Counted from the stretch's first letter, positions 52,820 to 62,828 are shown. The stretch is 64,000 nt of DNA from Streptomyces sp. DSM 15324 (GCF_001514285.1 NZ_KQ949023.1:1-64000); one strand, 5' to 3'. Translations and numbers: made by a program. Notes: generated by a model from the letters alone, not told the origin.

Positions 52820-53233
52820 CGCCGTCAGCGGTCCCTTCTGCCCGGGCGCGGACAACCCCCCACCCCGCACGAGCACATCGGCCAGTACTGCAGGCATCCT
52901 CGCACCTGTCACCGACAATCCGCCCACCGCCCGCGTGCAAGTGATCTTGATTGGTCGGCTCTGCCCGCAAAAGTGCCTGACCATTCGATCGCCGGCGACC
53001 GGACGACGATCAGTTGAGATCGGTCACGCCGGGGTGCGGCAACCGGGGGACCGGGGCGCGCGTCTTCCCTTCGAACGGGCAGGGAAGAAAGCACGTAACC
53101 GTACGCAAGGCCCACGGGAAACCGTCCGCAAGGCCCACAGGAAGAGGACGGCCCGGTCCGGGGACCCCGGCACTACAGTGGGTCGGACACACCACCGGCA
53201 GTACAGGCAAGCAAGCAGCAGGGAGCGCGTGAC
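52820..53233. promoter_or_regulatory. Divergent region upstream of pkaA with a 23-bp tandem repeat
   Basis: This 414-bp region holds no supported gene. A tandem direct repeat (53099-53120 and 53122-53143, 20/22 identical, period 23 bp, units starting CCGTACGCAAGG / CCGTCCGCAAGG) lies about 90 bp before the pkaA start. TACAGT at 53174-53179 is a possible -10 box. The ribosome site AGGGAGCG precedes GTG 53234. Confidence 0.45.
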
Positions 53234-54985
53234 GTGCGGCCAGTCGGCAGCAAGTACCTGCTCGAGGAGCCGCTCGGACGCGGCGCCACGGGCACCGTCT
53301 GGCGAGCCCGCCAGCGCGAGACCGCGGGCGCCGAGGCGGCCGTGCCCGGTCAGCCCGGGGAGACCGTCGCGATCAAGGTCCTCAAGGAGGAGCTCGCGAG
53401 CGACCCCGACGTCGTGATGCGCTTCCTTCGCGAACGGTCGGTGCTGCTGCGCCTGACCCACCCGAACATCGTCCGGGTCCGCGACCTGGTCGTCGAGGGC
53501 GATCTCCTGGCGCTGGTCATGGACCTCGTCGACGGCCCCGACCTGCACCGCTATCTGCGCGAGAACGGACCGCTGACGCCGGTCGCCGCCGCGCTGCTGA
53601 CCGCCCAGGTCGCCGACGCGCTCGCCGCGAGCCACACCGACGGCGTGGTCCACCGCGACCTGAAGCCGGCCAACGTCCTGCTGAAGCAGGAGGGCGGGCA
53701 GATGCACCCGATGCTCACCGACTTCGGCATCGCCCGCCTCGCCGACTCCCCGGGCCTGACCCGCACCAGCGAGTTCGTCGGCACGCCCGCGTACGTGGCG
53801 CCCGAGTCGGCGGAGGGCCGTCCGCAGACCTCGGCGGTCGACATCTACGGCGCCGGCATCCTGCTGTACGAACTGGTCACCGGCCGTCCGCCGTTCGCCG
53901 GCGGCTCCGCGCTGGAAGTGCTCCACCAGCACCTCAGCGCCGAACCGCGCCGCCCCTCCACCGTCCCGGACCCGCTGTGGACGGTCATAGAGCGCTGCCT
54001 GAGCAAGACCCCCGAGACCCGGCCGAGCGCCCAGAACCTGGCGCGCGGGCTGCGGATCGTCGCCGAGGGCATCGGGGTGCACGCCAACTCGATGCAGATC
54101 GCCGCCGCCGAGGGAGTCGTCCACCTCCTCGCCCCGGACCCGGCTCCCGCGCAGGTGCCGGGCGCGGACGCCGGAGCGGGGCTGTCCCAGGGGGCGTACG
54201 ACCCGAACGCCGCGACCAGCGTGCTCCCGCACGCCGGTGCCGCCGCGGGACCCGCCGGCTCCGCCGACCCCACCGCCGTCCTGCCGCACACGGGCGGCCC
54301 GGGCGGCGGCGCCGACCCGACGGCCGTCCTGCCGCCGGTGCCCGGGCACCAGACGGGACAGCAGCAGCCCGAGCAGCCGCACCCCTGGCAGACCCAGTTG
54401 CGGGCGGCCCGCGACCGCAACGAACAGACGCAGGTCCAGCAGTACCTCGACCCCGGCGAGGACCCGCTGCGCCGCCGCCCCCAGCGGCAGGTCTCCCGGC
54501 AGCCGCAGCCACAGCCGCCGCAGCGGCCCCAGCAGGGCGGCTACCCGCCCCAGCAGGGTGGCTACCCGCCCCAGCAGGGCGGCGGCTACGGCTATCAGCA
54601 GCAGCCCCAGCAGCAGTACGCGCCGCCGCAGCAGCCGCCGCAGCAGCCGCAGCGGTACGCCCCGGCACCGGCACCGGCTCCGCAGCCCCAGCCGCAGCGG
54701 CAGGCCCAGCGGCCCGCCCCCGAGCCGCGCCGGCCCCGCGAGCCGAGGCAGCGCAGCGCCAACCCGATGAAGATCCCCGGGCTCGGCTGCCTCAAGGGCT
54801 GCCTGTTCACGATCGTCATCTTCTTCGTGGCGGGCTGGCTCATCTGGGAGTTCAGCCCGCTCCAGGAGTGGATCGGCACGGGCCGCACCTGGTGGGGTGA
54901 GCTGACCCATCTGTTCCACCAGTTCACGAGCTTCGTCGGGGACCTCGCCGACGTCGGCGGCGACTCCGGAGGCAAGGGGCCCTGA
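53234..54985 (+). CDS. pkaA: Serine/threonine protein kinase PkaA
   Basis: A 583-aa membrane-anchored Hanks-type kinase. The kinase domain (about 8-275) contains the P-loop [14 protein letters not shown] Lys, HRDLKPAN catalytic loop, DFG in LTDFGIARL, and GTPAYVAPE activation end. An insertion between P-loop and VAIK ([18 protein letters not shown]) is unusual. A Pro/Gln-rich linker of about 220 residues with GGYPPQQ repeats leads to a single helix ([17 protein letters not shown]) and a short extracytoplasmic tail. It starts at GTG 53234. Order and neighbours match S. coelicolor pkaA as I remember it. Substrates are unknown; the divergent FHA protein is a candidate. Confidence 0.9.
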   Translation: MRPVGSKYLLEEPLGRGATGTVWRARQRETAGAEAAVPGQPGETVAIKVLKEELASDPDVVMRFLRERSVLLRLTHPNIVRVRDLVVEGDLLALVMDLVDGPDLHRYLRENGPLTPVAAALLTAQVADALAASHTDGVVHRDLKPANVLLKQEGGQMHPMLTDFGIARLADSPGLTRTSEFVGTPAYVAPESAEGRPQTSAVDIYGAGILLYELVTGRPPFAGGSALEVLHQHLSAEPRRPSTVPDPLWTVIERCLSKTPETRPSAQNLARGLRIVAEGIGVHANSMQIAAAEGVVHLLAPDPAPAQVPGADAGAGLSQGAYDPNAATSVLPHAGAAAGPAGSADPTAVLPHTGGPGGGADPTAVLPPVPGHQTGQQQPEQPHPWQTQLRAARDRNEQTQVQQYLDPGEDPLRRRPQRQVSRQPQPQPPQRPQQGGYPPQQGGYPPQQGGGYGYQQQPQQQYAPPQQPPQQPQRYAPAPAPAPQPQPQRQAQRPAPEPRRPREPRQRSANPMKIPGLGCLKGCLFTIVIFFVAGWLIWEFSPLQEWIGTGRTWWGELTHLFHQFTSFVGDLADVGGDSGGKGP

Positions 54986-55113
54986 GAACGGGCGGCTCCC
55001 GGCCGCGAGTCTGTGGACTTGTCGACATCTGGCGGGTGATTTCCGTCTCCGCGGTGAAGGTTGGCTCGTAGGACGCGTACTTTGTTCGGCAACACGCGTC
55101 GGTAGGAGCAGTC

Positions 55114-56361
55114 TTGGCACGGAAGATCGGCAGCCGGTACACCGCCCACCAGATCCTGGGTCGGGGCAGCGCCGGCACGGTGTGGCTGGGCGAGGGGCCC
55201 GAGGGGCCCGTCGCCATCAAGCTGCTGCGCGAGGACCTCGCCTCCGACGAGGAACTCGTGGGCCGCTTCGTACAGGAACGCACGGCCCTGCTCGGGCTCG
55301 AACACCCGAACGTGGTCTCCGTACGGGACCTGGTGGTCGACGGCAACGACCTGGCGCTCGTCATGGACCTGGTCCGGGGGACCGACCTGCGCACCCGGCT
55401 CGACCGGGACCGCAGGCTCGCGCCCGAGGCCGCGGTGGCGATCGTCGCCGACGTCGCGGAGGGACTGGCCGCGGCGCACGCCGCCGGGGTCGTGCACCGG
55501 GACGTCAAGCCCGAGAACATCCTGCTCGACATGCAGGGCCCGCTGGGCCCGGGCGGCTCGCACCGAGCGCTGCTGACCGACTTCGGCGTCGCGAAACTCA
55601 TCGACACCCCGAAGCGGACCCGCGCCACGAAGATCATCGGCACGCCCGACTACCTCGCCCCGGAGATCGTCGAGGGCCTGCCGCCCCGGGCGTCCGTGGA
55701 CATCTACGCCCTGGCGACCGTGCTCTACGAGCTCCTCGCCGGGTTCACCCCGTTCGGCGGAGGACATCCGGGGGCCGTGCTGCGGCGCCATGTCACGGAG
55801 TCGGTCGCGCCGCTCCCCGGCATCCCCGACGAGCTGTGGCAGCTGATCGTGCAGTGCCTGGCGAAGGGGCCGGCCTCACGGCTGCGGGCGTCCGAGCTGG
55901 CGGCGCGGCTGCGGGAGCAGCTGCCCACCCTGGCCGGGATGCCGCCGCTCGACGTGGACGAGCCGGACACCGAGCCGGCGGCCGAGGGCGGCGAGCCCGC
56001 GGACCCGGCCGCGCCCGCCCCGGCGGCGCCCTCCGGCCGGGTGCGGCGGGGCTCGGTGCCGCTGGTGCCGGGCGCCAAGCCGGACTCCAACCGGGACACC
56101 CACACCTCGATGCGGGTGCCCGCGCCCGACGAACTGGCGGGCGGGGCGCACGGGACGGCACGGGTGCCGAGGGCCGCGGGGGCACCCCGCCCCGGCTCGG
56201 CGCGCAACCGGGCGGTCACCCGGCGCCGCCGGATCACCCTGGGCGCGGCGGCGGTCGCGCTGGTCGCGGCGGTGGGCGTCGGCACCTGGGCGGCGACCTC
56301 GGGCGACGACGCGGGCGCCTCCCCGCGGGACGCCGGCACCACGGCCCCGTCGGCGCCGTAG
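55114..56361 (+). CDS. pkaB: Serine/threonine protein kinase PkaB
   Basis: A 415-aa Hanks-type kinase starting at TTG 55114 with TAGGAG 6 nt upstream. The kinase domain (7-275) has [41 protein letters not shown] and [10 protein letters not shown] Pro/Ala-rich juxtamembrane region follows, then one helix ([21 protein letters not shown]) and a short external tail. It lies 128 bp downstream of pkaA, probably with its own or a shared promoter; TACTTT at 55078-55083 is a possible -10. Confidence 0.92.
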   Translation: MARKIGSRYTAHQILGRGSAGTVWLGEGPEGPVAIKLLREDLASDEELVGRFVQERTALLGLEHPNVVSVRDLVVDGNDLALVMDLVRGTDLRTRLDRDRRLAPEAAVAIVADVAEGLAAAHAAGVVHRDVKPENILLDMQGPLGPGGSHRALLTDFGVAKLIDTPKRTRATKIIGTPDYLAPEIVEGLPPRASVDIYALATVLYELLAGFTPFGGGHPGAVLRRHVTESVAPLPGIPDELWQLIVQCLAKGPASRLRASELAARLREQLPTLAGMPPLDVDEPDTEPAAEGGEPADPAAPAPAAPSGRVRRGSVPLVPGAKPDSNRDTHTSMRVPAPDELAGGAHGTARVPRAAGAPRPGSARNRAVTRRRRITLGAAAVALVAAVGVGTWAATSGDDAGASPRDAGTTAPSAP

Positions 56362-56420
56362 CCGCAGGGCCGCGACCGGCGCCGGAGGGGAGCGGATGGC
56401 GGGTCCGTTACGCTGGAGGC

Positions 56421-57527
56421 GTGGCAGTCGTCGATGTATCCGAAGAGCTCAAGTCCCTCTCCTCGACCATGGAGTCGATCGAGGCCGTTCTGGACCTCGA
56501 CAAGCTGAGGGCAGACATCGCCGTGCTCGAGGAGCAGGCGGCCGCGCCGTCCCTGTGGGACAACCCGGACGAGGCGCAGAAGATCACCAGCAAGCTGAGT
56601 CACCTGCAGGCGGAGGTCAGGAAGGCCGAAGCCCTCCGCGCGCGGATCGATGATCTCGCCGTGCTCTTCGAGATGGCCGAGGAGGAGGACGACCCGGACA
56701 CCCGTGCCGAGGCAGAGTCCGAGCTCACCGCCGTCCGCAAGGCGCTGGACGAGATGGAGGTGCGGACGCTGCTCAGCGGGGAGTACGACTCCCGCGAGGC
56801 GCTCGTGAACATCCGTGCCGAGGCCGGTGGCGTGGACGCCGCCGACTTCGCCGAGAAGCTCCAGCGCATGTACCTGCGCTGGGCGGAGCAGCACGGCTAC
56901 AAGACCGAGATCTATGAGACCTCGTACGCGGAAGAGGCCGGCATCAAGTCGACCACCTTCGCCGTGCAGGTGCCGTACGCCTACGGAACCCTCTCGGTGG
57001 AGCAGGGCACCCACCGGCTGGTGCGCATCTCGCCCTACGACAACCAGGGCCGCCGCCAGACCTCCTTCGCGGGTGTCGAGGTCCTCCCCGTGGTCGAGCA
57101 GACCGACCACGTCGAGATCGACGAGTCCGAACTGCGCGTGGACGTCTACCGGTCCTCCGGGCCCGGCGGCCAGGGCGTGAACACCACCGACTCCGCGGTG
57201 CGCCTCACCCACCTGCCCACCGGCATCGTCGTCTCCTGCCAGAACGAGCGCTCGCAGATCCAGAACAAGGCGACCGCGATGAACGTCCTCCAGGCCAAGC
57301 TCCTCGAGCGGCGCCGGCAGGAGGAGCAGGCCAGGATGGACGCCCTGAAGGGCGACGGCGGCAACTCCTGGGGCAACCAGATGCGGTCCTACGTCCTGCA
57401 CCCGTACCAGATGGTCAAGGACCTGCGCACCGAGTTCGAGGTCGGCAACCCCGAGGCCGTCTTCAACGGTGAGCTCGACGGGTTCCTGGAAGCGGGAATT
57501 CGCTGGCGCAAGCAGCAGGAGAAGTAG
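56421..57527 (+). CDS. prfB: Peptide chain release factor 2
   Basis: A 368-aa RF2 that ends translation at UGA/UAA. The catalytic GGQ is at residues 249-251 (SGPGGQGVN). The anticodon tripeptide, usually SPF, reads S204-P205-Y206 ([15 protein letters not shown]). The gene has no in-frame UGA or programmed frameshift, so it lacks the autoregulation of E. coli prfB, as is usual in actinobacteria. GTG 56421 is preceded closely by GGAGG. A strong terminator follows. Confidence 0.95.
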   Translation: MAVVDVSEELKSLSSTMESIEAVLDLDKLRADIAVLEEQAAAPSLWDNPDEAQKITSKLSHLQAEVRKAEALRARIDDLAVLFEMAEEEDDPDTRAEAESELTAVRKALDEMEVRTLLSGEYDSREALVNIRAEAGGVDAADFAEKLQRMYLRWAEQHGYKTEIYETSYAEEAGIKSTTFAVQVPYAYGTLSVEQGTHRLVRISPYDNQGRRQTSFAGVEVLPVVEQTDHVEIDESELRVDVYRSSGPGGQGVNTTDSAVRLTHLPTGIVVSCQNERSQIQNKATAMNVLQAKLLERRRQEEQARMDALKGDGGNSWGNQMRSYVLHPYQMVKDLRTEFEVGNPEAVFNGELDGFLEAGIRWRKQQEK

Positions 57528-57537
57528 TTTTGTCGAC

Positions 57538-57573
57538 AAGGCAACCGCCCCTGAATCAGGGGCGGTTGCCTTT
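57538..57573 (+). terminator. Terminator after prfB
   Basis: AAGGCAACCGCCCCT and AGGGGCGGTTGCCTT form a 15-bp stem with loop GAATC, then a T-rich end (TTTCGTCTTG). It lies 10 nt after the prfB stop. Confidence 0.9.
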
Positions 57574-57811
57574 CGTCTTGCCTTTTACGTCACATTCACG
57601 GCTTCAACCTCGGTCAAAGACTCCCGACTTGGACATTGCGCCCGCAACGACCTTGACGTTGATATGAAAAATCGGGAGGGTGCAGTGTGGCATGCGTATC
57701 TTCGGGGCGCATGTGAACCGGGGGGTTTGAGCCAGTAGTTCAGCTATCCCCGTCGATCACCGCCCCGAGCGCGCCCTCATCGACGATTCAGCTACTGGGG
57801 GTAGCAGCTAT
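57574..57811 (+). promoter_or_regulatory. Leader of the Thr-Gly repeat protein gene
   Basis: A 238-bp leader richer in A/T than average. It contains TTGACG (57653-57658) and a small hairpin GCTAC-TGGGG-GTAGC (57791-57805) that overlaps the likely ribosome site (GGGGGTAG) of the next gene. No complete promoter was identified. Confidence 0.4.
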
Positions 57812-58681
57812 ATGACAAAGAAGACGCGGATCCGGGTCGCGCGGCTCGCGGCCGGCGCCGTGATCGCCGCGGGCGCCTCCCTGACCGTGGCGGGGGTCGC
57901 CTCGGCAACCGGCGGCGGCGACAGCAACCTCGTTTCCACGGCCGACGAGGCCGTGGCCGGCCAGCGGACGGACCCCGACCCGTGCGACCCGATCGGGGTC
58001 TGCACCACCACGGGCACCACGGGCACCACGGGTACCGACACCACGGGGACGACCGGCACCACCGGTACGGACACCACCGGCACGACCGGTACCACGGGCA
58101 CGACCGGTACCACGGGCACGGACACCACGGGCACCACCGGTACCACCGGTACCACCGGTACGGACACCACGGGTACGACCGGCACGACCGGCACCACGGG
58201 TACGGACACCACGGGTACGACCGGTACGACCGGTACGACCGGTACCACGGGGACGACCGGTACGACCGGTACCACGGGGACCACCGGTACCACGGGCACG
58301 ACCGGCACCACCGGCACGACGGGCACCACCGGCACGACGGGCACCACGGGTACGACCGGTTCGACCGGCACCACCGGTTCGACCGGCACCACCGGTTCGA
58401 CCGGCACCACCGGTGACGAGTCCACCACCGGTGGTCCCTCCACCGACGGTGGCCCCGACACCGACGGCACCTCCACCCAGGAGGAGGGCACCTCCGCCCT
58501 GACCGACACCTCGGACAGCGCCTCCGACACCACCGCCCAGGGCGGCGGCGGGGAGCTCGCCGAGACCGGTGCCGGCCAGACCACCTTCCTGATCCTCGGC
58601 GCCGCCACCATGATCGCGGGCGGTGTCGCCTTCCGCGTCCTGCCGCGCGTGGTCGCGGGCCGCGGCGGTGCCGCTGCCTGA
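57812..58681 (+). CDS. Secreted Thr-Gly-repeat protein with LAETG sortase signal
   Basis: A 289-aa surface protein. The signal peptide ends near ASA (residue 32). A short acidic region with two Cys ([11 protein letters not shown]) is followed by about 140 residues made of Thr-Thr-Gly units with interspersed Asp. A Ser/Asp/Thr-rich spacer follows. The cell-wall sorting signal is LAETG at 249-253, then a hydrophobic helix ([18 protein letters not shown]) and an Arg-containing tail. LAxTG is the class E sortase motif in actinobacteria. Third codon positions vary freely inside the repeat (ACC/ACG, GGC/GGT/GGG), which supports this strand as coding. Function is unknown. Confidence 0.9.
   Translation: MTKKTRIRVARLAAGAVIAAGASLTVAGVASATGGGDSNLVSTADEAVAGQRTDPDPCDPIGVCTTTGTTGTTGTDTTGTTGTTGTDTTGTTGTTGTTGTTGTDTTGTTGTTGTTGTDTTGTTGTTGTTGTDTTGTTGTTGTTGTTGTTGTTGTTGTTGTTGTTGTTGTTGTTGTTGTTGTTGSTGTTGSTGTTGSTGTTGDESTTGGPSTDGGPDTDGTSTQEEGTSALTDTSDSASDTTAQGGGGELAETGAGQTTFLILGAATMIAGGVAFRVLPRVVAGRGGAAA
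57999..58415 (+). repeat. Coding ACS-GGN triplet repeat array
   Basis: An uninterrupted array of 9-bp units encoding Thr-Thr-Gly or Thr-Gly-Ser, with occasional Asp inserts. It is one of the longest simple repeats in the window and likely length-variable between strains. Confidence 0.9.
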
Positions 58682-58717
58682 CGGTAGCCGTACCCGCGCG
58701 TGACGTGAGGTGACGTA

Positions 58718-58761
58718 CGCGGGAAGGGCCCGGAGCCGATCGGCTCCGGGCCCTTCCCGCG
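58718..58761. terminator. Bidirectional terminator
   Basis: A perfect 22-bp inverted repeat: CGCGGGAAGGGCCCGGAGCC, then the centre GATC, then the complement. It lies between the convergent Thr-Gly gene and the small zinc-ribbon gene. There is no T-tract. Confidence 0.85.
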
Positions 58762-58788
58762 TCATGGGGTCGGCGCCGTGGTCAGCGG

Positions 58789-58980
58789 CTACGCGGTCTG
58801 GTGGGCCAGCAGCGCCACCGCCGCCACCAGTACCGCCAGCAGCGCGATCAGCGCCATGGGGTTCAGCCCCGAGAGGAAGTTCTCCTGCTGCAGCCGCTCG
58901 CGGTTCGCACGGCACACGGGGCACCGGCCCTCGCTCACGGGCGCCGCGCAGTTAGCGCACACCAGCCGGTCGTACGTCAT
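58789..58980 (-). CDS. Small zinc-ribbon membrane protein (63 aa)
   Basis: The start ATG 58980 has AAGGAGGGCGAG just upstream. The protein has two CxxC pairs (CANC and CPVC) forming a small zinc ribbon in residues 8-23, a charged linker ([15 protein letters not shown]), and one C-terminal helix ([21 protein letters not shown]). A longer upstream frame to 59283 has no ribosome site. The gene lies divergently beside ftsE and is conserved-looking. I know no function for it. Confidence 0.8.
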   Translation of the reverse strand: MTYDRLVCANCAAPVSEGRCPVCRANRERLQQENFLSGLNPMALIALLAVLVAAVALLAHQTA

Positions 58981-59228
58981 GCGCCTCGCCCTCCTTGCAC
59001 CGGTTCCACGGATCCCAACGCTCACGCAACCGAGAACGTTCCCCCTCCACTGTGCCAGGTTCCCGGCAGGGCCGCGCGGCCCTGCCGGAGAGGGGCCCGG
59101 ACGAACTCCCCGACAAAGTCCCGTACAAAAACGCACAAGCCTGCCGCAACCCCTCCCGGCGACTGCGCCCGCGCGCCCTATTCGCGTATGGTCACGCTCA
59201 TCTACCCCCGGCGACCCGTGGTGCACCC

Positions 59229-59918
59229 GTGATCCGATTCGACAACGTCTCCAAGGTCTACCCCAAGCAGACCCACCCCGCACTCAGGGATGTCTCCCTG
59301 GAAGTGGAGAAGGGCGAGTTCGTCTTCCTCGTGGGGTCCTCCGGCTCCGGAAAGTCCACCTTCCTGCGGCTGATCCTCCGCGAGGAGCGGTGCAGCCACG
59401 GCCAGGTGCACGTCCTCGGCAAGGACCTCGCGCGGCTCTCCAACTGGAAGGTGCCGCAGATGCGCCGCCAGCTGGGGACCGTCTTCCAGGACTTCCGGCT
59501 GCTGCCGAACAAGACGGTGGCGGAGAACGTCGCCTTCGCGCAGGAGGTCATCGGCAAGTCCAAGGGCGAGATCCGCAAGTCCGTGCCGCAGGTGCTCGAC
59601 CTGGTCGGGCTCGGCGGCAAGGAGGACCGCAGGCCCGGTGAGCTCTCCGGTGGTGAGCAGCAGCGCGTCGCCATCGCGCGGGCCTTCGTCAACCGGCCCA
59701 AGCTGCTGATCGCCGACGAGCCGACCGGCAACCTCGACCCGCAGACCTCCGTCGGCATCATGAAGCTGCTCGACCGGATCAACCGGACCGGCACGACCGT
59801 CGTGATGGCCACGCACGACCAGAACATCGTGGACCAGATGCGCAAGCGCGTCATCGAGCTGGAGAAGGGCCGCCTCGTCCGTGACCAGGCGCGCGGCGTC
59901 TACGGCTACCAGCACTGA
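59229..59918 (+). CDS. ftsE: Cell division ATP-binding protein FtsE
   Basis: A 229-aa ABC ATPase acting with FtsX at the membrane to control peptidoglycan hydrolases during division. Walker A is [11 protein letters not shown], the Q-loop is [14 protein letters not shown], the signature is [14 protein letters not shown], Walker B is [12 protein letters not shown] and the switch is VVMATHD. It starts at GTG 59229. The ftsX gene starts 42 bp after its stop. Confidence 0.97.
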   Translation: MIRFDNVSKVYPKQTHPALRDVSLEVEKGEFVFLVGSSGSGKSTFLRLILREERCSHGQVHVLGKDLARLSNWKVPQMRRQLGTVFQDFRLLPNKTVAENVAFAQEVIGKSKGEIRKSVPQVLDLVGLGGKEDRRPGELSGGEQQRVAIARAFVNRPKLLIADEPTGNLDPQTSVGIMKLLDRINRTGTTVVMATHDQNIVDQMRKRVIELEKGRLVRDQARGVYGYQH

Positions 59919-59960
59919 CCGCCCCCGCAGACGTTCCCGGAAAGGCCTCAAGTACACGCC

Positions 59961-60878
59961 ATGCGTGCCCAGTTCGTACTCTCCGAGATCGGCGTCGGTC
60001 TCCGTCGCAATCTGACGATGACCTTCGCCGTCATCGTGTCCGTGGCCCTGTCGCTCGCGCTGTTCGGCGGGTCGCTGCTGATGAGCGACCAGGTCAGCAC
60101 CATGAAGGGCTACTGGTACGACAAGGTCAACGTCTCGATCTTCCTCTGCAACAAGAGCGACGCCGAGTCGGACCCCAACTGCGCCAAGGGCGCGGTGACC
60201 GACGACCAGAAGAAGCAGATCAAGACCGACCTCGGCAAGATGTCGGTGGTGGAGAAGGTGACGTACGAGTCGCAGGACGACGCGTACAAGCACTACAAGG
60301 AGCAGTTCGGCGACTCGCCGCTGGCCGCCTCCCTCACCCCGGACCAGATGCAGGAGTCGTACCGGATCAAGCTGAAGGACCCGGAGAAGTACCAGGTCAT
60401 CGCGACCGCCTTCGACGGCCGGGACGGCGTGCAGTCGGTGCAGGACCAGAAGGGCATCCTGGACAACCTCTTCGGGCTCCTCAACGGCATGAACTGGGCC
60501 GCGCGCGCGGTGATGGCGCTGATGCTGGTGGTCGCGCTGATGCTGATCGTCAACACGGTGCGGGTCTCGGCGTTCAGCCGTCGCCGGGAGACCGGGATCA
60601 TGCGCCTCGTCGGCGCCTCCGGCTTCTACATCCAGGCCCCGTTCATCGCCGAGGCCGCGGTCGCCGGGCTGATCGGCGGCACGGTCGCCTGCGGCTTCCT
60701 GGTGATCGCCCGGTACTTCATCATCGACCACGGCCTGGCCCTGTCCGAGAAGCTGAACCTGATCAACTTCATCGGCTGGGACGCGGTCCTGACGAAACTT
60801 CCGCTGATCCTCGCGACCAGCCTGCTGATGCCGGCGTTGGCGGCGTTCTTCGCGTTGCGCAAGTATCTGAAGGTGTGA
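59961..60878 (+). CDS. ftsX: Cell division protein FtsX
   Basis: A 305-aa type VII ABC transporter-like membrane protein. TM1 is about residues 18-40, followed by a 140-residue extracytoplasmic domain with two Cys (FLCNKSDAESDPNCAKG) as in actinobacterial FtsX. TM2-TM4 follow (MALMLVVALMLIVNTVRVSAF; the RRRETGIMRLVGASGFYIQAPF motif; LPLILATSLLMPALAAFFAL). With FtsE it regulates NlpC/P60-type hydrolases in related bacteria. Confidence 0.96.
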   Translation: MRAQFVLSEIGVGLRRNLTMTFAVIVSVALSLALFGGSLLMSDQVSTMKGYWYDKVNVSIFLCNKSDAESDPNCAKGAVTDDQKKQIKTDLGKMSVVEKVTYESQDDAYKHYKEQFGDSPLAASLTPDQMQESYRIKLKDPEKYQVIATAFDGRDGVQSVQDQKGILDNLFGLLNGMNWAARAVMALMLVVALMLIVNTVRVSAFSRRRETGIMRLVGASGFYIQAPFIAEAAVAGLIGGTVACGFLVIARYFIIDHGLALSEKLNLINFIGWDAVLTKLPLILATSLLMPALAAFFALRKYLKV

Positions 60879-60945
60879 CGCACGCCCCGCGAGCCGTACG
60901 GTCAAGCGACCGTACGGCTCTTCGCGTTCCCCTAGACTCACCGCC

Positions 60946-62115
60946 ATGTCAGGCCGCGACCTGTTCTGTCAGCCCCGCCGTTTCGGCCGCGGGGCCGCCC
61001 TGACATTGGTGTTCGCGAGCGTGCTCGTCGCCGGTGCCGCGACCGGGGCGCTGCCGGGCGACGGGCGGCGGAGCGCTTCGGGGCAGGCCCGGGAGGTGTC
61101 CACCGGGCGGGCCGAGGAGGTGACGCGCGCGGCCGAGGAGGCCGCGGCCGTCGGCAAGTCCCCCCTGGAGGCGGCGGAGCGCGCGGTCAGCCGCAGCGGC
61201 GACCGCTGGGCCGCCGTCTACTCCGCGGGCGAGTACGAGGAGTTCGAGGAGTCCCTCGACGGCCGCTACACGGGCGTCGGGCTGTGGGCGCGGCGCGACG
61301 CGCAGGGGCGGATCGAGGTCACCGAGGTGCGGCCCGGATCGCCCGCCGCCGGCGCCGGCATCCGCGCCGGGGACCGGCTGCGCAGCGTCGACGGACACGC
61401 GGTCGACGGCCGCCCGGTCACCGAGGTGGTCTCCTTACTGCGCGGTGACGCCACGGACGCGGCCGCCGGCACGACCGTCACCCTGGGCCTGCAGCGCGGT
61501 ACGCGCGCGTGGCGCGAGACGCTGCGCCGGGCCCGGCTCTCGACGGACTCCGTCACCGTCCGCCACGCCACCGGCGGCGCCGTCGTCATCAGGATCTCCG
61601 CGTTCACCAAGGGCGTCGGCGACGCCGTCCGCTCGGCCGTCCGAGCCGCCCCGGCCGGCGCCGGGATCGTCCTGGACCTGCGCGGCAACTCCGGCGGGCT
61701 GGTCGCCGAGGCCACCGCCACCGCCTCCGTCTTCCTCGACGGCGGCCTCGTCGCCACCTACGACATGGACGGCGACCAGCGCGCCCTGCACGCCGATCCC
61801 GGCGGCGACACCGACCGGCCCCTCGTCGCCCTCGTCGACGGCGGCACCATGAGCGCGGCCGAACTGCTCACCGGCGCCCTCCAGGACCGCGGCCGCGCGG
61901 TCGTCGTGGGCTCGCGCACCTTCGGCAAGGGCTCGGTGCAGATGCCGAGCGAGCTGCCCGACGGCTCGGTCGCCGAGCTGACCGTGGGCCACTACCGCAC
62001 CCCGTCCGGCCGCGCGGTCGACGGCACCGGCATCACCCCCGACCTGGAGGTCACCCACGGGGCCCTGGAGCGGGCCGAGACGGTCCTCGGCGGCCTCGGC
62101 GACGACCCCTCGTGA
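60946..62115 (+). CDS. S41 family C-terminal processing peptidase
   Basis: A 389-aa secreted or membrane-anchored protease. An N-terminal hydrophobic segment (ALTLVFASVLVAGAATGALPG) is followed by a helical region, a PDZ domain (YTGVGLWARRDAQGRIEVTEV through LRSVDGHAVDG) and the S41 catalytic core. The Ser-Lys dyad is S303 (GGTMSAAELL) and K328 (RTFGKGSVQ), 25 residues apart as expected; LDLRGNSGG is also typical. The CtpA family processes C-termini of periplasmic proteins. It is located downstream of ftsEX and may share its transcript. Confidence 0.93.
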   Translation: MSGRDLFCQPRRFGRGAALTLVFASVLVAGAATGALPGDGRRSASGQAREVSTGRAEEVTRAAEEAAAVGKSPLEAAERAVSRSGDRWAAVYSAGEYEEFEESLDGRYTGVGLWARRDAQGRIEVTEVRPGSPAAGAGIRAGDRLRSVDGHAVDGRPVTEVVSLLRGDATDAAAGTTVTLGLQRGTRAWRETLRRARLSTDSVTVRHATGGAVVIRISAFTKGVGDAVRSAVRAAPAGAGIVLDLRGNSGGLVAEATATASVFLDGGLVATYDMDGDQRALHADPGGDTDRPLVALVDGGTMSAAELLTGALQDRGRAVVVGSRTFGKGSVQMPSELPDGSVAELTVGHYRTPSGRAVDGTGITPDLEVTHGALERAETVLGGLGDDPS

Positions 62116-62183
62116 ACGCCTGCGCGCCGCTCGCGTAATCGGCTTTCCCTCCGGCCCCCTCCGGGTGCGAAAATGGCGGCACT

Positions 62184-62738
62184 ATGAGCAAGGGAATGTA
62201 CGTACCGAAGGAGTCCCAGCCCAAGCAGGGCGGGGCGGCCGCCAAGGCCAAGGACGGCGAGAAGGGCGGCAAGCGCAAGATCGTCGCCCAGAACAAGAAG
62301 GCCCGCCACGACTACGCGATCATCGACACCTACGAGGCCGGGATCGTCCTGACCGGCACCGAGGTCAAGTCGCTGCGTCAGGGGCGGACCTCGCTGACCG
62401 ACGGCTTCGTCCAGATCGACGGCGGCGAGGCGTGGCTGCACAACGCCCACATCCCCGAGTACAGCCAGGGCAGCTGGACCAACCACTCCGCGCGCCGCAA
62501 GCGCAAGCTGCTGCTGCACCGCGCGGAGATCGACAAGCTGGCGGTGACGTCCGAGGAGACCGGGCACACCATCGTGCCGCTCGCCCTGTACTTCAAGGAC
62601 GGCCGGGCGAAGGCCGAGATCGCGCTGGCGCGCGGCAAGAAGGAGTACGACAAGCGGCAGACCCTGCGTGAGCAGCAGGACCGCCGGGAGACGGACCGCG
62701 CGATCGCGGCGGCAAAGCGGCGGCAGCGGGGCGTCTAG
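62184..62738 (+). CDS. smpB: SsrA-binding protein SmpB
   Basis: A 184-aa tmRNA-binding protein of trans-translation. The core has [64 protein letters not shown], and the basic tail [28 protein letters not shown]. It is about 25 residues longer at the N-terminus than other Streptomyces SmpB I recall, with a Lys/Gly/Ala extension ([17 protein letters not shown]). A GTG/ATG nearer the core was not found. No clear ribosome site precedes ATG 62184. Confidence 0.95.
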   Translation: MSKGMYVPKESQPKQGGAAAKAKDGEKGGKRKIVAQNKKARHDYAIIDTYEAGIVLTGTEVKSLRQGRTSLTDGFVQIDGGEAWLHNAHIPEYSQGSWTNHSARRKRKLLLHRAEIDKLAVTSEETGHTIVPLALYFKDGRAKAEIALARGKKEYDKRQTLREQQDRRETDRAIAAAKRRQRGV

Positions 62739-62777
62739 CCACCCGGAATGCAGTGGCATCCGCGGGCGTTGGTCACG

Positions 62778-62783
62778 TACGAT
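62778..62783 (+). promoter_or_regulatory. Candidate -10 box of ssrA
   Basis: TACGAT 46 bp before the mature tmRNA 5' end. The best -35 (TGGCAT, 18 bp upstream) is weak, so this rests mainly on the -10. Confidence 0.35.
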
Positions 62784-62828
62784 GGCACCGCACCCCAACA
62801 GAGGGTGCACGCGTTGAAAACACAACAT

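Noticed and set aside
56421..57527. Programmed frameshift in prfB
   Set aside because: The frame is continuous with no in-frame TGA near codon 25.
57808..58611. Val-Pro repeat frame antisense to the Thr-Gly gene
   Set aside because: Nucleotide variation falls at third positions of the plus strand, so the plus frame is the coding one; the antisense frame also lacks a secretion signal.
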